From: Oscillospiraceae bacterium
GTDB lineage: Bacteria > Bacillota > Clostridia > Oscillospirales > Acutalibacteraceae
DNA: 64,000 nucleotides
NCBI GenBank assembly: GCA_031288555.1
Contig: JAITRE010000001.1
Location: 1 to 64,000, forward strand
Direction: 5' to 3'
Of the stretch, positions 56,292-64,000 are shown in pieces. The translations under genes and the position numbers were made by a program. The first letter of the stretch is position 1; every line of letters begins with the position of its first letter. The notes beneath the pieces were generated by a model, which worked only from the letters and a program-made list of their open reading frames with translations, was not told the DNA's origin and ran no database searches.

Positions 56292-57638
56292 TCATTTTAA
56301 CACCAAAATCTCTAAAACACCATAGCTTTGTAACAAATTTATTGTGGTTTCATTTATTTTTTCTCCAGGAATAACAAGCGGAACACCAGGTGGGCAGGGG
56401 CAAACACATTGCGCTACTATCATGTTCAAAGATTGTTTTATTGGCACTCTCTTTGAGCTTGAAAAAAAAGCTTCTCGCGGCAAAACATCCTGTCTGTACT
56501 GCACAATCTTTGGAATTTTAATTTTCAGCGGCTGTTTGATTTTTAAGTTTAATATTGCTCTTTCTAAACGACAAAAATCTTCGTTTGTATTAAACGCAGA
56601 TGCTATTAGCACTAAAAAAAAATCAGATTCAAACTCGGGTTCAACGCCATACCTTCTAAAAAAAACGGCACTTTCTTTGGGCGTATATCCAATGTTTGGG
56701 GTACCTAAAGAAATTCTTGTTGGGTCAACTAATCCATCTTGTACAAATATACCGTGGTTTTTTGATATTGATTTTATAAGCTCTACTTTTTTAATTAAAT
56801 CAAAAAATGCTTCCTTGCCTTTTTTCTGCATCCAGTCGCGACATAAGTCAAGAGAAGCTAAAATCGGAAATGACGGACTAGTAGAGCCAAAAACACTCAT
56901 GGCTTCTAACGGAGACACACTGCAAAAAGAAAGGTTGTTTACGTGCAAAAAGGCTCCTCCGGTAAGAGTCGGAGTTGTTTTGTGAGCTGAATCGGCGCAA
57001 AAATCAGCACCCAAATTAATCGGGTGAATATTGGGATTTAAACATCTTAAATGAGTACCGTGAGCATTGTCTACCAACAAAGGGATGTTTAAAAGCTTGC
57101 ACTCTTTTGAAATAGCTCTTATATCGCACATGTTTCCGTAATAATCAGGAGATGTTACATAAACGGCTTTTGCGTCTTTATTTTTTTCTAGAGATTTTTT
57201 TATATCTTGCGCCGTAATTTGGTTAATAAAAATTCTGTTTAAGTTGTCGCCCTTTGGAAAAACCCAAATGGGTTTAAGACCCAAAAGAATAATAGCGTAC
57301 AACGCGCTTTTGTGAAGATTTCTTGAACAAATAATTTTATCATTAACTTTTGTTGATAATTTTAGCATAGCCTGTATACAAAGGGTGTTCCCACCCGCAG
57401 AAAAAACAGTAGCTTGCGTTTTAAAATATCTCTTTGCCAAATCCTGAGCTAAAAAAATACACCCACGAGGGTTATATAAATCGTCTGTATCCTTTATTTC
57501 TGTGAAATCAAGCTCAAACAAGTCTTCAAACTTGCTAAAAAAATTGTTTTTGTGCCCCGGAGTGTGAAAAGAACTTCTGAATTTTTTTTTGTAATCAACA
57601 AGTGAATTATATATCGGGAGATTTTTATTTTCCTTCAA
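56292..57638 (-). CDS. Orn/Lys/Arg decarboxylase-family PLP enzyme (YaaO-like)
   Basis: About 448 residues, fold type I. Early HTPGHK-type motif in [24 protein letters not shown]; the PLP aspartate region VDNAHGTHL; the PLP lysine in [17 protein letters not shown] (about residue 225); and the C-terminal [13 protein letters not shown]. It decarboxylates a basic amino acid, perhaps arginine or lysine, to a polyamine precursor. The frame runs back into gyrA; the TTG at 57638, overlapping the gyrA end by 14 nt, is the likeliest start, coupled to gyrA, but the ribosome site is weak. The neighbourhood with holB and ricT is normal for Firmicutes. Confidence 0.88.
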   Translation of the reverse strand: MKENKNLPIYNSLVDYKKKFRSSFHTPGHKNNFFSKFEDLFELDFTEIKDTDDLYNPRGCIFLAQDLAKRYFKTQATVFSAGGNTLCIQAMLKLSTKVNDKIICSRNLHKSALYAIILLGLKPIWVFPKGDNLNRIFINQITAQDIKKSLEKNKDAKAVYVTSPDYYGNMCDIRAISKECKLLNIPLLVDNAHGTHLRCLNPNIHPINLGADFCADSAHKTTPTLTGGAFLHVNNLSFCSVSPLEAMSVFGSTSPSFPILASLDLCRDWMQKKGKEAFFDLIKKVELIKSISKNHGIFVQDGLVDPTRISLGTPNIGYTPKESAVFFRRYGVEPEFESDFFLVLIASAFNTNEDFCRLERAILNLKIKQPLKIKIPKIVQYRQDVLPREAFFSSSKRVPIKQSLNMIVAQCVCPCPPGVPLVIPGEKINETTINLLQSYGVLEILVLK

Positions 57639-60075
57639 TTTCTTTAACCGGCACAGAAGCAAAGGTAACAACTTTATCGCCGTTGTTCACCTTCATAACT
57701 CGAACTCCCTTAGATGGTCTTGCAAACACGCTTATACTTTTTATTGGTATGCGAATTATGGTGCCCCCCAAAGATATTATAATTACATCGTCTTGCGAAT
57801 TAACCATCTTAACAGCAACAACATCACCAAAGCGTTTTGTGTTGTAGTTTATAACACCGCTTCCACCGCGCGATTGAAGCCTATAGTCGCCTGGCTTTGA
57901 AAGTCTACCAAACCCCGTTTCACAAACAGTCAAAACAAGCATACTCTCGTTAGCGTCAGACATGCCAACCACGCAATCGTCTTCCTTTTTGAGCCGAAGA
58001 GCTCTCACACCTCTTGCGGCTCTACCCATAACGCGTACGTCTGCTTCTGAAAATTTTATGGCCATTCCTTTCTTTGTGGCAATAATCATTTCTTTGGTTC
58101 CGTCAGTCATCCTAACCCAAGACAATTCGTCTTCTTTGTCTAGGGTCAGTGCTATTTTCCCGACTTTTCTTATACTCTCAAAATCGTTTAAAACAGTTCT
58201 TTTTATAAAACCTTTTTTTGTTACCATAACTAGGAACCTGTCGTTTCGAAACTTTTCAACCCTAATGATTGATGTTATTTTTTCTTCGCTAGAAACGGGT
58301 AGAAAATTTGCTATATTTGCCCCCTTGGAAGTTCTTGAGCCCTCCGGAATTTCATAGCATTTTAATTTGTAAACTCTTCCTGCGTTTGTAAAAAATAAAA
58401 CAAAATCATGACTGTTTATCACAAACATATCACAAGCAAAATCAGCTTCTCTTGTCGTCATCCCCGAAACGCCTCTTCCGCCTCGTTTTTGAGTTTTGTA
58501 GGTATCAACATTAAGCCTTTTTACGTAACCAAAGCGCGTAAGAGTTAAAACACAGTTTTCGTTGGGTATTAGCTCTTCTATATTAACTTCACCGGAAACA
58601 GCTACTATTTTTGTTCTTCGTTTGTCTGAAAATTTAGTTTTTATGTCAAGAAGCTCTGACTTTAATATTGCAAATTTCTTTGTTTCGTCTTTTAATATTT
58701 CTTCTAGCTCTTCAATTTTTTTAATCAGCATTTTAAGGTCTTCCTCAATTTTGCTTCGCTCTAAATTTGTTAGTTGTCCAAGTCTCATAGACACTATTGC
58801 TTGAGCTTGAATCTCATCTAAATCAAAGCGATTAATTAGTTTTTTCTTTCCTTCTGGTATCGACTTTGAAGATCTAAGCATAGCTATAACTTCGTCTAAA
58901 AAATCAAGAGCAATTTTAAGTCCTTCTAAAATATGCGCTCTTTCCTTTACTTTTTTTAAACTGTGCTGTGTTCTTTTTGTTATTATTTGAATTTGAAATT
59001 TAATATAAAACCCAAGAATATCTTTTAAGTTTAAAACTTTGGGTTCTCCATCAACAATCGCAAGCAATATAACACCAAAAGTAGTTTGCAATTGAGTGTA
59101 TGAGTAAAGTTGGTTTAGCACAAGTTTTGCGCTAGCATCTCTTGAAACGGTTATTTCTATGTGCATTCCGTTGCGGTCTGAGTGATCTTCTATATTTGAA
59201 ATTCCAACAACTTTTTTGTCGCGTATAAGATGTGCTATGTTTTCGCACAGCTTTGCTTTGTTAACTTGATAAGGTAGCTCGGTTACAACAATTCTCGATC
59301 TTTTGTCTTTACCCTCAACTATTTCGGTGCGCGCTCTAACGGTAATTTTCCCTCTTCCCGTTGAATATGCTTCGTAAATACCATTTTTGCCCATAATCAT
59401 AGCACCGGTGGGAAAATCTGGCCCACTAATGTGTTCCATAATGTTTTCAAGTTCCGCCTCGGGATTTTCTAAAAAATAACACACGGCGCTAATTACTTCT
59501 CCAAGGTTGTGTGGCGGTATATTTGTTGCCATACCAACAGCTATTCCGCTAGACCCGTTGACCAAAAGATTTGGAAACCTAGAGGGAAGAACTTTTGGTT
59601 CCTTTAACCTGTCGTCATAGTTCGGGGCAAAATCAACAGTATCTTTGTCGATATCTCTTAACATTTCCATGGAAATCTTGCTCATTTTAGATTCGGTGTA
59701 ACGATAAGCAGCGGCCGGATCACCATCAATCGAGCCAAAATTTCCGTGTCCGTCAACCAAAATATATCGCATTGAAAAACTTTGAGCCAAACGAACCATA
59801 GCGTCATAAGCAGCAGCATCCCCGTGAGGGTGATACCTCGCAAGAACAGCGCCAACGGTGTCAGCACATTTGCGGTACGGTCTTTCGGGGGTCAAGCTGT
59901 TTTCAAACATCGTGTAAAGAATACGCCTGTGAACCGGCTTTAAGCCATCTCTAACATCCGGCAAAGCCCGAGAAACAATAACAGACATCGAATAATCTAA
60001 AAACGATTTTTGCATTTCTTTTTCAATTTCAACATCAATGAGTTTAGAGTTGGTTGTGTTAATTTCTTCGCTCAA
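57625..60075 (-). CDS. gyrA: DNA gyrase subunit A
   Basis: An 816-residue type II topoisomerase subunit. The breakage-reunion domain has the catalytic tyrosine in [11 protein letters not shown] (about residue 125). The quinolone-resistance region is [17 protein letters not shown], with Ala where Ser83 of E. coli lies and Asp at position 87. The C-terminal beta-pinwheel starts near residue 500 and includes the GyrA box [10 protein letters not shown]. Start is TTG at 60075 with AGAGGTG. It lies 172 nt after gyrB, in the usual order. Confidence 0.97.
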   Translation of the reverse strand: MSEEINTTNSKLIDVEIEKEMQKSFLDYSMSVIVSRALPDVRDGLKPVHRRILYTMFENSLTPERPYRKCADTVGAVLARYHPHGDAAAYDAMVRLAQSFSMRYILVDGHGNFGSIDGDPAAAYRYTESKMSKISMEMLRDIDKDTVDFAPNYDDRLKEPKVLPSRFPNLLVNGSSGIAVGMATNIPPHNLGEVISAVCYFLENPEAELENIMEHISGPDFPTGAMIMGKNGIYEAYSTGRGKITVRARTEIVEGKDKRSRIVVTELPYQVNKAKLCENIAHLIRDKKVVGISNIEDHSDRNGMHIEITVSRDASAKLVLNQLYSYTQLQTTFGVILLAIVDGEPKVLNLKDILGFYIKFQIQIITKRTQHSLKKVKERAHILEGLKIALDFLDEVIAMLRSSKSIPEGKKKLINRFDLDEIQAQAIVSMRLGQLTNLERSKIEEDLKMLIKKIEELEEILKDETKKFAILKSELLDIKTKFSDKRRTKIVAVSGEVNIEELIPNENCVLTLTRFGYVKRLNVDTYKTQKRGGRGVSGMTTREADFACDMFVINSHDFVLFFTNAGRVYKLKCYEIPEGSRTSKGANIANFLPVSSEEKITSIIRVEKFRNDRFLVMVTKKGFIKRTVLNDFESIRKVGKIALTLDKEDELSWVRMTDGTKEMIIATKKGMAIKFSEADVRVMGRAARGVRALRLKKEDDCVVGMSDANESMLVLTVCETGFGRLSKPGDYRLQSRGGSGVINYNTKRFGDVVAVKMVNSQDDVIIISLGGTIIRIPIKSISVFARPSKGVRVMKVNNGDKVVTFASVPVKEIEGK

Positions 60076-60247
60076 AAAAACACCTCTTTTGGTTTTTAAA
60101 TTTAATTTTAATCTGCAACTTTTAAAACATAAAACTAACTTTTTAAAAAACGAGCAATTAGTTTTTAATTTAAAAAATTGTTTGAGACTTTAAGGTTTTG
60201 AATTTGCATAAAATTTGTGATGCTTTTTTGCTCATACTTCTAAAATC

Positions 60248-62263
<2,016 letters not shown>

Positions 62264-62280
62264 CTATTGTAAAAACGTTT

Positions 62281-62583
62281 TTAAAACATCTTGCATTTCT
62301 TAAATTCTATAAAAAACGGAATAAGCGTATAAAAAACAAAAAAAGGCATCGCCGTAAGTACAGCCGGTAGAAGAGCGTTTGAATTTGCTGTCAAAAAACA
62401 AAAAACAAAAGCAGAAAATCCCGCCCCCGCTAAAAAACCCGCAAGAGTTTTGCCTTGTTTTTTTATAACCACAAGCAAAGCCTCGTTGCATTTGCTACAC
62501 TTATGTCTGTCTTTTTTTTTAATCCAAAAAACCTCAAAATACTTAAAGCGCTCTTCGCAACAAGGACACTTTGGCAGTTTCAT
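62281..62583 (-). CDS. Small membrane protein with N-terminal zinc ribbon (cxxc_20_cxxc type)
   Basis: 100 residues. Two C-x-x-C pairs 19 residues apart (CPCC at 6-9 and CSKC at 29-32) look like a zinc ribbon. Two transmembrane helices follow (about 48-66 and 70-90), and the tail is basic. The layout resembles the small Firmicute family described as cxxc_20_cxxc; its function is unknown. GAGGT lies before ATG. It occupies the dnaN-gyrB interval where recF and yaaA are usually found. Confidence 0.75.
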   Translation of the reverse strand: MKLPKCPCCEERFKYFEVFWIKKKDRHKCSKCNEALLVVIKKQGKTLAGFLAGAGFSAFVFCFLTANSNALLPAVLTAMPFFVFYTLIPFFIEFKKCKMF

Positions 62584-62707
62584 GCAAACCTCATTTTTGA
62601 AAGTTTTGTGTGTTTTATTTTAATAGTCTACGTTAATTTTATTTTAAAAGCGTAATTTTTTCAAGTTAAAACACATAAGAAGCGTTTTTTTATTTTATTT
62701 TTTTAAT

Positions 62708-63826
62708 TTAATTTTCTTGAGCTTCGGGTTTTATCATCACCGGCAAAACCAAAAACATGAAATTCTCGCCATCTTGTGGAAGTATTTTTATGGGCGCAAG
62801 CGCTCCTGAAAAGAGCATTTGAATTACATCTCCTTTTGTGTTTCTGAGCGCATCTATTAAATATTTACTGTTTAAACCTATTTCAAGATTGTCTCCGTCT
62901 TTTTTTACTAAAATCTCATCGTTTGCCCTACCGCAACTTGTGTTGCAAGAAACTTTTAATTTGCTGTTTTGTAAAATAAGTCTAATCGGATTTTTTGAGT
63001 TGTCGGTCGCCACCAAAGAAACCCTTTCGATTGCACCTATCAATTTATTTGTAGACACGAAAACCTTGGTTAAATGGCTTTTGGGAACGCTTGATTTATA
63101 ATCAAGAAAACTTCCTTCTATAAGCCTTGAAACCAAATTATACTTTAAAAAACTAAACAGCGCGTGGTTTCTACCAACAGACAACAAAACCTCTTCTTTT
63201 TCTGGCAAAAGCTTTGATATTTCTGCCAAAACTTTTCCCGGAACAATAAAAGAAAGTTTTTTATCGTTTTTTATTGTTTCTTCTCTTGTCGCCATTCTAT
63301 ACCCGTCAACCGAAACAAGTTTTAAGCTATTTTTTTCTACGTCAAACAGCGTTCCTGTGTAAACCGGGTTTGAATTTGTGTTGCTTGGAGCCACAGCAAA
63401 CAAAGTTTGTTCTATCATGCTTTTTAATTCTTGACCTTCAATTGTTATCTTTTGCGGATTTTCAACTTGGGGTAATTTTGGGTATAAATCAGCACTCATT
63501 CCTGTTATTGAAAATTTACTTTGGCAGCTCGTTATGTTCGCAAGAAGATTTTCGTTAACCTGCACGTTTATTTGTTCGCCAGAAGCTTTTTTGGTTATAT
63601 CTGAAAAAATTTTTGCGCCCAATATAATTTCTCCTTCTTTTTTAACTAAGGCCGGTATTTGTGTTGTTATCCCAAACTCTAGGTTGTACCCCCTTAAAAA
63701 AAGTTTGTCGTTTTCTGCTTTTAGAAAAATACCTTCAGGTACATTTGAAAGTGGCTTTATGGGCGCTGCTTTTCCAACCGTTAAAACCGCATGTTCTAAG
63801 CTTTGTTTCTTGCATTTAAACTCCAT
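62708..63826 (-). CDS. dnaN: DNA polymerase III beta sliding clamp
   Basis: A 372-residue clamp with the expected three repeats: start MEFKCKKQSLEHAVLTVGKA, GTLFDVEKNSLKLVSVDGYRMA in the second domain, and the C-terminal segment that ends in LVLPVM. It tethers polymerases to DNA as a dimer ring. AGGAG precedes ATG. Its upstream region (63827-64000) carries DnaA-box-like sequences and TAG repeats, and dnaA should lie just beyond the window edge. Downstream, recF is absent. Confidence 0.97.
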   Translation of the reverse strand: MEFKCKKQSLEHAVLTVGKAAPIKPLSNVPEGIFLKAENDKLFLRGYNLEFGITTQIPALVKKEGEIILGAKIFSDITKKASGEQINVQVNENLLANITSCQSKFSITGMSADLYPKLPQVENPQKITIEGQELKSMIEQTLFAVAPSNTNSNPVYTGTLFDVEKNSLKLVSVDGYRMATREETIKNDKKLSFIVPGKVLAEISKLLPEKEEVLLSVGRNHALFSFLKYNLVSRLIEGSFLDYKSSVPKSHLTKVFVSTNKLIGAIERVSLVATDNSKNPIRLILQNSKLKVSCNTSCGRANDEILVKKDGDNLEIGLNSKYLIDALRNTKGDVIQMLFSGALAPIKILPQDGENFMFLVLPVMIKPEAQEN

Positions 63827-63861
63827 TTTAAAAACTCCTTGTAAACTTTTGGTTTGTTATT

Positions 63862-63882
63862 TTGTTGAAAAGTTTTCAACAA
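63862..63882. promoter_or_regulatory. Palindrome of two inverted DnaA-box-like sequences upstream of dnaN
   Basis: TTGTTGAAAA and TTTTCAACAA flank one G. Each arm contains the 9-mer TTTTCAACA, two mismatches from TTATCCACA. A close copy of the left arm recurs at 63967-63986. The site lies between dnaN and the expected dnaA. Confidence 0.55.
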
Positions 63883-63941
63883 TCTGGTCTTTGGTGTGTT
63901 TTTTAAAAAATTTTTTATATATTTAGAATAGGTTAGATATT

Positions 63942-63977
63942 TAGTAGTAGTAGTAGGGGTTGTTAATTTGTTGAAAA
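63942..63977. other. Probable origin unwinding element (TAG repeats, G-run, DnaA-box-like 9-mer)
   Basis: Five TAG trinucleotides (63942-63956), a G run to 63959 and the 9-mer TGTTGAAAA (63969-63977, the complement of TTTTCAACA). Read from the minus strand the order is box, C-rich spacer, then CTA repeats. This is the arrangement described for bacterial DnaA-trio origin elements. Confidence 0.55.
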
Positions 63978-64000
63978 GTTCTCAAACGCCACATAAATTC

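Overview
The window is a very AT-rich chromosomal segment of an endospore-forming low-GC Firmicute, most likely a member of the Clostridia. Three things support this: a complete eight-gene spoIIIA operon plus spoIID, spoVS and spoVAD; a fused IspH/ribosomal protein S1 gene, which is a known clostridial arrangement; and soj/spo0J, ricT, RNase Y and a DnaD/DnaI-type helicase loader pair. The right edge is next to the replication origin, because dnaN, gyrB and gyrA read leftward from about 63.8 kb. Most genes lie on the minus strand, co-oriented with a fork moving left from that origin. Many intergenic stretches are long and empty (up to 2.36 kb). Several usual neighbours are absent: recF and yaaA between dnaN and gyrB, tmk and yaaQ beside holB, spoVAC and spoVAE beside spoVAD, and ecfA1/ecfA2 beside ecfT. 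This fits a genome under reduction, possibly host-restricted, but that is inference.

Layout. 0-7 kb: a truncated Rpn-type nuclease, rubrerythrin, an M23 peptidase and pheST. 7-18 kb (minus): pyruvate kinase, RF1, GalU, IspH-S1 with PlsC, a small unknown protein, Pth, an RluA-family pseudouridine synthase and a D,D-carboxypeptidase. 18-25 kb: a metallophosphoesterase, spoIID, ysxC, spoVS, tRNA-Cys, an M14 carboxypeptidase, an ammonium transporter, and a one-gene unit with a strong promoter, a tRNA-like element, a double zinc-ribbon gene and a terminator. 26-33 kb: spoIIIAA-AH, an array of DnaA-box-like 9-mers, spoVAD and a 50-residue membrane protein. 33-42 kb: RNase Y, a tyrosine phosphatase, dCMP deaminase, YqeK, FtsY, an alpha/beta hydrolase and ParB/ParA. 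42-49 kb: two gene deserts flanking ecfT and pcrA. 49-64 kb: helicase-loader genes, a flippase, glyA, ricT, holB, a PLP decarboxylase, gyrA, gyrB, a small membrane protein and dnaN.

How the genes work together. The spore genes cover engulfment (SpoIID), the mother-cell to forespore channel (SpoIIIAA-AH), later control (SpoVS) and dipicolinate uptake (SpoVAD). The replication group covers the sliding clamp, delta-prime clamp-loader subunit, gyrase, helicase loading, PcrA and ParAB segregation. Translation and RNA genes (PheST, RF1, Pth, RluA, S1, RNase Y, tRNA-Cys) make up most of the rest.

The observations most worth checking are: the tRNA-like leader without an anticodon before the zinc-ribbon gene (24.5 kb); the 21-nt-period array of DnaA-box-like sequences (31.3-31.4 kb), whose 9-mer recurs beside TAG trinucleotide repeats in the presumed dnaA-dnaN spacer (63.9 kb); the pheST pair with foreign-looking arginine codon use; and tandem dyads in the spoVS leader.
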